Part shown: positions 55,321 to 64,000 of the stretch, in pieces
How the letters are laid out: each line of letters opens with the position of its first letter
Numbering within the stretch: position 1 is the stretch's first letter
Origin: Shewanella aquimarina
GTDB taxonomy: Bacteria > Pseudomonadota > Gammaproteobacteria > Enterobacterales > Shewanellaceae
DNA: 64,000 nt
Direction: 5' to 3'
NCBI RefSeq assembly: GCF_023349185.1
Contig: NZ_JAKIKY010000005.1
Location: 215,829 to 279,828, forward strand
Notes under the pieces: model-generated
Databases searched by the model: none
What the model saw: the letters and a program-made list of their open reading frames with translations, nothing else
What the model was told of the DNA's origin: nothing
Made by a program: the position numbers and the translations under genes

Positions 55321-56193
55321 ATGGACAAGGTGTTTATTATTTCCCAGAAAGCCGAGCAGCAGGCCGATGCCATCGAGACGGGGATCGCCTTGGCCAAGAG
55401 GCTGGAGAAGGAGGCGGAGGTGTTTGCCTACAGCTACGAATCTTTCGCGGGTAAGGAGCATTACAACCCCAGGCTCGCGGCGGCGGCCAAGGTGGCGCTG
55501 ATGCGCCAGCGTAGCGAGGAGATCGCCGCCAAGCTGAAACAGCTTAAGGCCGATGACGTTGCCGTACATAGCGTCTGGAGCAAAGATCTGTTCGAACACG
55601 CCTGTCATCACTCTATTCGTCATGGGTTCGACCTCATGGTTAAGGCGGTGCATCACAAGACCCATTATCTGCCGATGGACTGGCAACTTATCCGCCATGT
55701 GCGTATTCCCCTGATGATGTTATGTGACAACCCCTTGCAGCGTGCCCGTACCGTGCTGATGGCGGTCGATCTGGGCAGCGACAACGCCATCAAGCAGAAA
55801 CTTAATCAGTGCGTCATTCAACATGGCCAGCAGCTGGCAGAGGCCATGAATTGCCAGTTGCATCTGGCCTATATCATACGCGTGCCCAAGATCTTGCGAG
55901 ACATGGATCTTATCGACACCCGCACCCTGGTGAAGGACGCCTATCACAGGTATCAGCCCCAGTTGGATGAGATTGGCCTGCATCAGGAGCATGTCCACTT
56001 CCTGGCGGGCGATCCCGATCTCTGCCTGTATGAGCTTTCCTGTCGCCTCAAGGCGGCCTATCTGGTGATGGGCGCCCGCCAGCGTAAGGGGCTGATGGGC
56101 ATGGTCATAGGCAATACCGCCGAGGCCATGTTGAGTCGCATTCGCAGCAATGTGCTCATCATTCCAGCTGACGATCAGCTGTTGCCTGCCTAA
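55321..56193 (+). CDS. universal stress protein, tandem-domain UspE-like
   Basis: A 290-residue protein of two Usp domains (about 1-140 and 141-290). The second has the ATP-type motif GARQRKGLMGMVIGNTAE followed by SNVLIIP; the first lacks a clear nucleotide loop. Usp proteins help survive starvation, anaerobiosis and energy stress. The ATG at 55321 is six bases from AGGAG. Its last 35 bases overlap the end of the P-type ATPase gene on the other strand. Confidence 0.88.
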   Translation: MDKVFIISQKAEQQADAIETGIALAKRLEKEAEVFAYSYESFAGKEHYNPRLAAAAKVALMRQRSEEIAAKLKQLKADDVAVHSVWSKDLFEHACHHSIRHGFDLMVKAVHHKTHYLPMDWQLIRHVRIPLMMLCDNPLQRARTVLMAVDLGSDNAIKQKLNQCVIQHGQQLAEAMNCQLHLAYIIRVPKILRDMDLIDTRTLVKDAYHRYQPQLDEIGLHQEHVHFLAGDPDLCLYELSCRLKAAYLVMGARQRKGLMGMVIGNTAEAMLSRIRSNVLIIPADDQLLPA

Positions 56194-58765
56194 CCTTGGG
56201 TCTGTGCTGCTGACGCCAGAGACGCTTGTGATATTCATCGATAAACAGCAGCGTCGATGCCGCGCTCAGCAGTATCAGCCACTGTCCCAGCCCTATGGGG
56301 CTGATCCCCAGCGCCTGGCTCAAGCCGGGCGTATAACTGGCGCCTATATGGATCCCCTGGGCCAAGACGATACCAAACAGCAGCAGCGGGTTGCTCAGCA
56401 TCGGCATACGCAGCAGTGAGTTGCGCTCGGAGCGGCTGTTGAGGGCATGCACATTCTCAAACAGCACCATCAGCATCAGGGTGAGATTACGGGCGTCATT
56501 CTCACTATTGCCCATGGCCAGCACCAGCGAGAAGAGGCCGAAGGCCATTATGCCCATCCATAGGGCGCTGACGATGAGCCTTTCCAGCATCAGGCGATCG
56601 AAGATGGGCTCGCTGGGCTTGCGTGGCGGCTGGTCTATCTCATGGCCTTCTCCCGGCTCGAAGGCTAGCGCCACGTCCTGCACCCCGTTGGTGACCAAAT
56701 TGAGCCAGAGGATCTGCAGTGGAAACAGTGGGATAGGCTGGGCAAACAGCACGCTTAAGATAAACAGCAAGAGCTCGGCGGCGCCTGTGCTGATCAGCAG
56801 ATAGATCACCTTGCGGATGTTGTTGTAGACGATGCGCCCCTCGATGATCCCCTTGACGATGGAGCTGAACCTGTCGTCGGTGAGTACCAGATCGGCGCTC
56901 TCGCGTGCCACGTCAGTGCCTTTACGCCCCATGGCGATGCCCACATGGGCATGTTTCAGTGCCGGGGCATCGTTGACACCGTCCCCCGTCATGGCGACAA
57001 ACTCACCCTGGCGGATAAGGGACTCGGTGATCTCCATCTTCTGCCTGGGTTGCACCCGGGCAAACACCCTGTGGCTGGCGATGAGCCTGTCGAAGTCGGT
57101 CAGGCTCTGTTGCTGGGCGCCTGTCAGCTGCTCGCCGGTGATCACCGCGTCGCTATCCTTGGCCAGCTTGAGCTGACGTGCCAGCGCCAGGGCGGTCACC
57201 GGGTGATCGCCGGTGATCATGGCCACCTTGATCTGCGCCTGCTGACACAGGGCCACTGCCTCGATGGCATCTTCCCGCAGGGGATCGCTCATGGCCACCA
57301 GGCCGAGAAAGTCGAGGTGCTCCAGGGGGCGGTTCGGATTATCTACTTCACCGCTGGCAAGCGCCAGTACCCGGTAGCCATGCTTCGCCAGCCAGTGGGT
57401 CTCATCCAGTACCGCCTGAGTCTGTTGCTCATCGAGTTGGCACATGGTCAGCAGTTTCTCCACCGCGCCCTTCACCGAGACCACAGAGCGCCCCTCTATC
57501 AGGTTGATGCTGGCGCTGAACTGGTTCTCCGATTCGTAGGCAAATAGTCGCTCCTGGGGCGGCTGTTTGGCCTTATCCATCTCGAGATTGAGCTTATAGC
57601 CCAGGGTCAGGAAGGCGAGGTCTACCCCGTCACCGTCGGCATGAATCTGATCTGCATGGCCCTGCTCGGTCTCGAAGATAAGGTGGGCCTCGTTGGCCAG
57701 CACGCCGGTGAGTGCCAAGCGGTGCAACTGGGGATCGCGCCCGGCCGACACTGGCACCCCGTGGCCATGTTTATGCACCAGCCCGGTCGGCGACAGCCCT
57801 GTGCCTGACACATGGTAGCGCTCGCCGCTCAGCAGGCTGATCTGGCTGATGGTCATCTCGTTGACCGTCAGGGTGCCCGTCTTATCCGAGGCGATATAGG
57901 TACAGGAGCCTAAGGATTCCACCGCCACCAACTTACGGACGATCACATTGGCCTGAGACATGCGCTTCATGCCGATGGCCAGGGCGACCGTGATGGCCGC
58001 CGGCAGCCCCTCGGGAATGGCGGAGACCGCCAGCGCGACACCCAGCAGGAACACCTGGGAGAGATCGGCGCCCCGTAGCAGGGTGAGGCCGAAGATGAGG
58101 GCGATGATCACTAAGGTGGCGATGGCGATGATCAGGGTGAAGCGCTCGATGCGCTGCATCAAGGGGGGCTTGGCGCTGCCGCCCTGACGCACCAGTGCGG
58201 CTATCTGGCCTATCTGAGTGCGGGCGCCGGTGGCGACCACTTCGCCCTCGGCCCGTCCATGGGTGACCAGGGTGCCGGCGAAGGCGAGATCTGTCTTGTT
58301 CACCGCCAGCGACTCGCCGGTGAGCGCCGACTCATCCACCTTAAACTGGTTGTGGTGCTCGATGCGGATATCGGCGCCGATGCGATCGCCGTTTGTGAGC
58401 AGAATATAGTCGCCGGGTACCAGGCTCATGCTGTCGACCAGCTTGGGGTGGCCGTCGCGGATCACCTTGGTTTGGGAGGGCACCATCTTACTCAGGGCGT
58501 CGGCCGCCTGCTGGGCCGAGTATTCCTGCACTGTGCCTATGATGGCGTTGAGTAGCAGCACGGCGAAGATAAAGATGGCATTGAGTAACTGACCCAGCAG
58601 CAGACAGGCGATGAAGGCCGCGAGCAGCACGTAGATGAAGGCGCTCTTAAATTGCAGGATAAACAGGCGGACGAAGCTGAGTCTTGCCGGCTTGGGCAGG
58701 CAATTAGGCCCATGTTGTTCGAGCCGCTCGGCCGCCACTTGACTCGAGAGTCCTGGCCCGGCCAC
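56159..58765 (-). CDS. P-type cation-transporting ATPase (P2 type)
   Basis: An 868-residue ATPase of the Ca2+/Na+-pump type. It shows an N-terminal cation-ATPase domain (SSQVAAERLEQHGPNCL), actuator TGES (in DESALTGESLAV), phosphorylated D294 in SDKTGTLT, hinge TGDGVNDAPALKHA, and about ten helices including AIPEGLPAAITVALAIG. No heavy-metal domain or CPx motif. The ion may be Ca2+, Mn2+ or Na+. A GTG start follows AAGGAG. A perfect FNR consensus lies 84 bp upstream; the 3' end overlaps the universal stress gene. Confidence 0.9.
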   Translation of the reverse strand: MAGPGLSSQVAAERLEQHGPNCLPKPARLSFVRLFILQFKSAFIYVLLAAFIACLLLGQLLNAIFIFAVLLLNAIIGTVQEYSAQQAADALSKMVPSQTKVIRDGHPKLVDSMSLVPGDYILLTNGDRIGADIRIEHHNQFKVDESALTGESLAVNKTDLAFAGTLVTHGRAEGEVVATGARTQIGQIAALVRQGGSAKPPLMQRIERFTLIIAIATLVIIALIFGLTLLRGADLSQVFLLGVALAVSAIPEGLPAAITVALAIGMKRMSQANVIVRKLVAVESLGSCTYIASDKTGTLTVNEMTISQISLLSGERYHVSGTGLSPTGLVHKHGHGVPVSAGRDPQLHRLALTGVLANEAHLIFETEQGHADQIHADGDGVDLAFLTLGYKLNLEMDKAKQPPQERLFAYESENQFSASINLIEGRSVVSVKGAVEKLLTMCQLDEQQTQAVLDETHWLAKHGYRVLALASGEVDNPNRPLEHLDFLGLVAMSDPLREDAIEAVALCQQAQIKVAMITGDHPVTALALARQLKLAKDSDAVITGEQLTGAQQQSLTDFDRLIASHRVFARVQPRQKMEITESLIRQGEFVAMTGDGVNDAPALKHAHVGIAMGRKGTDVARESADLVLTDDRFSSIVKGIIEGRIVYNNIRKVIYLLISTGAAELLLFILSVLFAQPIPLFPLQILWLNLVTNGVQDVALAFEPGEGHEIDQPPRKPSEPIFDRLMLERLIVSALWMGIMAFGLFSLVLAMGNSENDARNLTLMLMVLFENVHALNSRSERNSLLRMPMLSNPLLLFGIVLAQGIHIGASYTPGLSQALGISPIGLGQWLILLSAASTLLFIDEYHKRLWRQQHRPKVRQATADRQLE

Positions 58766-58848
58766 GGAAACTCCTTGTGCATTTAGGCTGAGGTGATGCT
58801 AGATCTATAGCTCATCTCAGCCCTCGCTGCCGGGAATCGGCCTAAGGT

Positions 58849-58862
58849 TTGATAGAGATCAA
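58849..58862. promoter_or_regulatory. perfect FNR/EtrA consensus box
   Basis: TTGAT-AGAG-ATCAA matches the FNR/EtrA consensus at all ten defined positions. It is 84 bp upstream of the P-type ATPase GTG on the minus strand. Confidence 0.75.
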
Positions 58863-58914
58863 CGGCTTGAGGGCGAGCAAAGGTCTGAATGGCCCGCCAT
58901 GCTCAGGCTTAGGG

Positions 58915-59175
58915 TTATTCTTTGAGGGGGTGATCCTCGGGGAGCTGGCGATGGATCCAGAGGATCAACTTGTGTTTCATGTTGGGGCCATCTTCCTTAT
59001 CCGTGGCCAGGGGCTGGATGAGCTTGTCCTGCACCAACAGGCGGTAGATGCATTCCACCTTGTCCTTGGGGGAGATGCCTTGACCAAAATCGCTAAAGCC
59101 GCGTTTCTTGGCGTAGCCTATGCCTATCTCCAGCGCCAGTTTTAACAGCTGTGCGTCGTGCTTACCCTGTTTCAT
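58915..59175 (-). CDS. DUF5062-family protein
   Basis: An 86-residue soluble protein starting MKQGKHDAQLLKLALEIGIG, with YAKKRGFSDF, SPKDKVECIYRLLV and EDGPNMKHKL, as in DUF5062. No function is known. The ATG at 59175 is behind AGGAGATAC, which is why I prefer it to the longer form. It is upstream of the P-type ATPase on the same strand, with the FNR box between. Confidence 0.8.
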   Translation of the reverse strand: MKQGKHDAQLLKLALEIGIGYAKKRGFSDFGQGISPKDKVECIYRLLVQDKLIQPLATDKEDGPNMKHKLILWIHRQLPEDHPLKE

Positions 59176-59311
59176 CACGTATCTCCTTAGGCCTGATAGA
59201 GACAAGCTACGCCAATTTTACGCTTTCGCCTACCGGCAATTGTCACAAGTGAGTGATTATCTTCATTTATCGGCGACTATACTGATGAGGGACAAGGAAA
59301 ATGAGGTGACT

Positions 59312-59716
59312 ATGTTAAGCATTCGAGGAATCGACCATCTGGTGTTTCGCACCACAGACCTGGGCGCCATGCTGGCCTTCTATCAGGGGATACTGGGCTG
59401 CCAACTGGAGCGCGAGTTGCCAGAGGAGGGGCTCACACAACTCAGGGCGGGCAAGGCGCTGATCGATATCGTCACCTGCGACAGCAAGCTGGGCAGGCTC
59501 GGAGGCGGCCCTCCGGTGCAGGATGGCCGCAACGTCGACCACATCTGCCTGCTCATCGAGGCCATGGAGGAACAGGCGTTGCTGGATTACCTAGCCCATC
59601 ACGGCATCGCCACCCAAGGCTTTGCCAGACGCTATGGCGCCCAAGGATTTGGGCGATCCCTCTATATCCATGACCCTGAGGGGAATGTGGTGGAGTTGAA
59701 GTTGGCGAAGGGGTAG
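59312..59716 (+). CDS. VOC/glyoxalase-family protein
   Basis: A 134-residue vicinal-oxygen-chelate protein: GIDHLVFRTTDLGAMLAFYQ at the start, VDHICLLIE in the middle and SLYIHDPEGNVVELK at the end. The first H, the second H and the last E are metal ligands of the fold. The family includes lyases, dioxygenases and antibiotic-binding proteins; the substrate is not evident. GAGGTG ribosome site. Confidence 0.85.
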   Translation: MLSIRGIDHLVFRTTDLGAMLAFYQGILGCQLERELPEEGLTQLRAGKALIDIVTCDSKLGRLGGGPPVQDGRNVDHICLLIEAMEEQALLDYLAHHGIATQGFARRYGAQGFGRSLYIHDPEGNVVELKLAKG

Positions 59717-59809
59717 CTGGAGTAGCTGAGACTCCTCATTCTCAAGTTGGGGATATTTATGGTTTTAAATGACTAACCTGTAGCGTTAACCTAAGTTGTT
59801 TTGAATTGC

Positions 59810-60800
59810 TTGGCAGCAGGTGCAGTGCATGGATGCACTAATGTCGCGCTTGCAGGGACGCAAAAGAGCGACCCTTGTGTGCTTACACATTTGTGACAGA
59901 TTGAATGAAGTGTTGCTTCAGTTTGATGTTTTGCATCTACCTGACTTAGGTGCTTGGATGGGAGCTTTAAACCATAGCCTCATGGTTAATCAATTGCTTG
60001 GCAGCAGGCCTTATGTGCAAACATTCTTTTGGCACGCAGCAAGTCCATCCATGGATGCTCTGCGAAATCATCCATGATTTCGAAGGCCAAAAGCATGTTT
60101 ACACCTAGTTATCCATCTCTTCGATTGAGCTGCATTTGGCAGTTTGTAGTGGCAATCAACAAGCTATATCACATATCAGTGCGCTTTTTTCTTAAAAATA
60201 ATCGCTTGTATCAACGCGTACCCAATGAGGTTAAATCGAAGAGATGTTAGATACGGGTGTAAGCACGCTTTTGGCTCTCGGCGGCATGGACGCCGCCGTG
60301 AAGCCTCCAGGGACGGAACCTCGGCGTGCCAAAAGAGTGCTTGCACAGCCCCCGCCGGGCAGGCGATAGATAGCAATGAAGGTACGACCTTCAAGTCCCC
60401 TGTAAATACAAATGTGGCCAAATGTTTCTCACCAATGGGCACCCAATGACGCTAAATCGAAGAGACGTTAGATACCGGGTGTAGATGCATCTGCGGACGT
60501 CGATGGCAGGGCCAAAAATGTTCCCTACATTTATTGGCATTTCCTACGTCCATGTAGGTCAGATGCCATCGTCGAGCCTACAAGGAAGTATTCATGGCGT
60601 GTAGCAGATGTATCTGCACATAAGCGAGCCGCAGGCTATTAATTACGGCGAAGGTAAGACCTTCAAATTCACTTAACCTACCACAGCTATGCTGAGCGTT
60701 TACAATCAATGCTTCGGGCATTATCTATCGAGTACTTTGGCATCCCTTGCCGGGCAGGCGCTAGATAGCCATGAAGGTACGACCCTCAAACATTTTTAAT
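59810..60800. repeat. non-coding mosaic of repeats and large hairpins, about 1 kb
   Basis: Two words recur: a 34-base word at 60221-60254 and 60442-60475 (31 of 34 alike; contains AATCGAAGAG and GTTAGATAC), and a 41-base word at 60354-60394 and 60749-60789 (38 of 41 alike; GCCGGGCAGGCG to ACGACC). An inverted copy of the AATCGAAGAGATG part is near 60107. TTGCTTGGCAGCAGG occurs twice (59806 and 59995). Long stems are GCACGCTTTTGGC with GCCAAAAGAGTGC (60261-60340), and GATGGCA with TGCCATC (60500-60570). No gene is convincing here. Confidence 0.8.
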
Positions 60801-60863
60801 AAACTAAAATGCAGCCAAATTCTATTTAAGCAAATAAAGGAAGTGCCAACCATACACCCTTAC

Positions 60864-61361
60864 CTAGGCATCGCCTTCAACAAGTGTGATGTTCAGCCCC
60901 TCATCGTCAGTTGGTGGCTCAAAATATTGCGTGACGTGATGGAACATGGCCTCTGTATCGAAGCGCGCCCGTTCGGGCTGCTCCTGGCGACGCTTATTGA
61001 TATGCGTCAGGCACTGCTGGTCGCTCAGGTCGAGGTAGACTAGCTCATGGTCACAGCCAAGTTCATTGCATAGCGAGGCAAACCATAGCCGCTGCCTTAT
61101 CGTGTTGGCGGGAAAATCCATCACCACGTTAGTGCCAAGGTTTATCAGCTGCGCCACATGTCGCCTGATGAAGGGTTTGATTCGGTTTGAGTAGCTAATA
61201 TAGTCATCGAATGACTGAATCTGCTGGGGAAAATGTGCCGCCAGCCATTCATCTTCCGACAGTAAAATTGCGCTGTTTTCATCGGCGATAAGCTTAGCCT
61301 TTGTCGACTTGCCTGCGCCCATCTTACCGCAGAAAAAGAAGAGTTTTCCCTGTAGTGTCAT
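60864..61361 (-). CDS. P-loop kinase-like (AAA/zeta-type) ATPase
   Basis: A 165-residue protein with a Walker A motif GKMGAGKSTKAK (12-23), a lid-like RRQEQPERARFD and an Asp-rich middle (NVVMDFPANT) that resembles Walker B. It is similar to small nucleotide or aminoglycoside-type kinases. No antitoxin partner is nearby. Substrate unknown; I do not assign a gene name. Confidence 0.75.
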   Translation of the reverse strand: MTLQGKLFFFCGKMGAGKSTKAKLIADENSAILLSEDEWLAAHFPQQIQSFDDYISYSNRIKPFIRRHVAQLINLGTNVVMDFPANTIRQRLWFASLCNELGCDHELVYLDLSDQQCLTHINKRRQEQPERARFDTEAMFHHVTQYFEPPTDDEGLNITLVEGDA

Positions 61362-61449
61362 CTAGCGTCCTTTCGTTTTTCCATTGTTGGATGCTTCGGC
61401 GATTACCAGATACTCAAGCCATCGCCACTGCACCGGCCATCACAGAAGA

Positions 61450-61956
61450 TTAGACCATGGCCACATACTGGGGCTGAGAGGCGATACGCGCAAGCCAGGC
61501 TTGAATTGCCGGGTAGTGGGTAAGGTCGAAACCGCCCTCGTGGGCCACATGGGTGTAGCCATATAGCGCAATATCGGCCGTGGTTAGCTGCTCGCCGGTT
61601 AAGTAGGGTGTCTTGAGTAGCTGGGCTTCCATTACTGCCAGCGCCTTATGGCCGCCTTGTTGTTTAGCCTCGTAGTCGGCGCGGCGGTTGTCGGGCAGCC
61701 CGAGATACTTAGCGATAAAGCGCGCCACGGCGATAAAGGGTTCGTGGCTGTATTGCTCGAAGAACTGCCACTGTTGCACCTTGGCAAGCGTAAAGCTGTC
61801 TTTTGGAAGCAGTTCGCTACCTGCGGCTAAGAAGTTTAGGATGGCGTTGGACTCGGAGAGGCAGCGGCCATCGTCGAGCTCCAGCAGGGGGATCTTGCCG
61901 TTGGGGTTCTTGGCCAGAAACTCACTATTGCCGGTATCGCCCGCGAGAATATCCAC
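61450..61956 (-). pseudogene. glutathione S-transferase, 5'-truncated
   Basis: The readable 168 residues begin DILAGDTGNSEFLAKNPNGK, which in the family comes about 30 residues into the protein, and run on through the C-terminal helical domain (TTADIALYGYTHVAHEGGF). The N-terminal beta-alpha with the catalytic residue is missing: upstream, the frame reads stop-Trp-Ile-His, and no GST-like sequence follows. The remaining frame can start at a GTG. It is probably a non-functional remnant; a sequence rearrangement at about 61957 is likely. Confidence 0.7.
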
Positions 61957-62104
61957 ATGAATCCACTAATGTTTAATCCCTAACAGGGTACATAACAACC
62001 TGACTTTGTAGCAGTTGCCAGATTGTAGATCACCGTAGATTTTCACACATACTCCTTAGGTCTTTCGCGCCTGCCAAACAGACGCTTTTTACTGAACTCG
62101 CTAA

Positions 62105-62389
62105 TTACAAAGCACCTGAAGGCGGATCATCGCCAGCCGGGTCGCCGGACTCCTGATCCCATTTTACTTCTTCCTGTTTGATACGTTGCAACTTTTTGAT
62201 CTCGCTGGGCGGGATAGGAAACAGTGAAATCAGAGGAAACAGCGCCAAGGCGAGATAGGCGCCGGCGGGCATCCTCTTGGCCCAACGGATTAACCTTGCC
62301 AACCCTAAAATCAGCAGGATAAACAGAGTACCCAGCATAAAATAGCTCAGCAGTGGCTCCCAACCACCTAATCGCCCAACAAAACCCAT
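62105..62389 (-). CDS. hypothetical two-helix membrane protein
   Basis: A 94-residue protein with two hydrophobic segments (about 14-35 and 44-60) and a hydrophilic tail (KKLQRIKQEEVKWDQES). I know of no family. The next 639 bases (62390-63028) contain no clear gene and fall in GC; an AT-rich stretch near 62960-62986 may be the promoter of the glycosyltransferase. Confidence 0.5.
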   Translation of the reverse strand: MGFVGRLGGWEPLLSYFMLGTLFILLILGLARLIRWAKRMPAGAYLALALFPLISLFPIPPSEIKKLQRIKQEEVKWDQESGDPAGDDPPSGAL

Positions 62390-63028
62390 TTGCTTACCCT
62401 ATCAATTCATCGTCTTAATTTAAATGGGTGTCAGATCGGAAAAATCAAGCGTACCTAATGCCCTGGCAAACTCCAAAAGCACCCAAAATACGAGTGCTAA
62501 TCACTGGGCTGGTATTCATACTCAAAATGGCATTACCAATGGCATACTGGATTAGAGTGCGAGTCAGGTATGAGTTAGGGCTAAGAGTTGGGTGAGTAGA
62601 ATCAGATGTCAATCTACCAAAAAACAGCTAAAGATCGCACCGATGACGCCGTCGACAAAGTTGCTGAAACTACATGACGCAGGAAGTCAGGTAGAGTAAG
62701 TCTTAGAGTGAGAATAGAGGGCCACCCTGGTGTGAGCAACTCAGTAATCTAGGATTTTAGATTGGGGTTAATGGGGAATATGTACTCGATCTTGAACGCC
62801 GTCCTGACCTTCTATGTGGTGTAACTCTTGTACTGCGTCCCGTACTTATCTAATGACTTGGCTGTGCGAGTGGTGTTCTTTGGCTTTGAGCAAGTTGAGT
62901 AACAATTCTGCATAATTGATTGGTAACAACTATACTGGCTACTAGCATTTTCGAAAAATTATTGAAGAAAATTATAGTATTATATAAAGGCCATGGACGG
63001 TAAGTAGATCAACAAGAATTGTGTACCT

Positions 63029-63999
<971 letters not shown>

Positions 64000-64000
64000 A

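Noticed and set aside
60176..60449. Short open frames in both directions within the repeat mosaic
   Set aside because: They follow the repeat words and hairpins and have no independent coding sign.
59810..60800. CRISPR array
   Set aside because: The recurring words are only two copies each, spaced by different, unequal stretches; no regular spacers and no cas genes.

Overview
The window reads as part of the chromosome of a marine Shewanella. Evidence: the gene order phoA-gshB-rsmE-endA-sprT / C15-peptidase-like / class D beta-lactamase / lysR / giant fused acetyl-CoA carboxylase is the Shewanella arrangement known around OXA-48/OXA-54-type genes. Other evidence is the cutA-dsbD pair, general porins of Shewanella type, many FNR(EtrA)-like boxes, a respiratory molybdoenzyme operon, and proteins such as DUF3149 and DUF5062. 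The genus is fairly secure; the species is not determined here.

Layout. 1-9.3 kb is housekeeping: a TolB-like propeller protein, a Kef-type antiporter, cutA-dsbD, a 266-bp MITE-like repeat, fxsA, a Ser/Thr kinase with an unexplained C-terminal half, a Cys-rich small protein behind an FNR-like box, and tpm. 9.3-18.6 kb is a copper-resistance block (copS-copR divergent from copA-copB-Met/His-rich protein-cytochrome c-DUF5676) bracketed by two paralogous porins on the same strand. 18.9-24.4 kb holds tcdA, pepT, an orphan sensor kinase, a SieB-family protein, a 42-residue DUF3149 gene and two tRNA-Leu genes with their promoter and terminator. 24.5-31.6 kb holds a TorF-family porin, a three-gene tetrathionate-reductase-like operon (C-B-A order) and a LysR regulator.

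32-36.5 kb has an M50 protease, a FapA/DUF342 protein, a second MITE-like element with a 4-bp target duplication, and rsmC. 36.6-40.7 kb is a tightly overlapping operon of a small phosphate-binding-like periplasmic protein, an outer-membrane barrel and a membrane GGDEF-EAL protein. I consider this the best candidate for a little-described sensory system. 40.8-49.2 kb is the phoA to lysR block with a beta-lactamase of OXA-48 type next to an exported C15-like protein whose catalytic Cys is replaced by Ser. 49.4-53.9 kb is one ORF carrying all four acetyl-CoA carboxylase parts.

54-59.7 kb is a probable anaerobic stress group (antiporter, universal stress protein, P-type cation ATPase, DUF5062, VOC protein) with two FNR-like boxes, one of them a perfect consensus. 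59.8-60.8 kb is a non-coding mosaic of repeats and large hairpins. The right end, lower in GC, has a P-loop kinase-like protein, a 5'-truncated glutathione S-transferase, a small membrane protein and an apparently shortened GT39-type glycosyltransferase.

All assignments come from reading the sequence and from memory of protein families; no database search was run.
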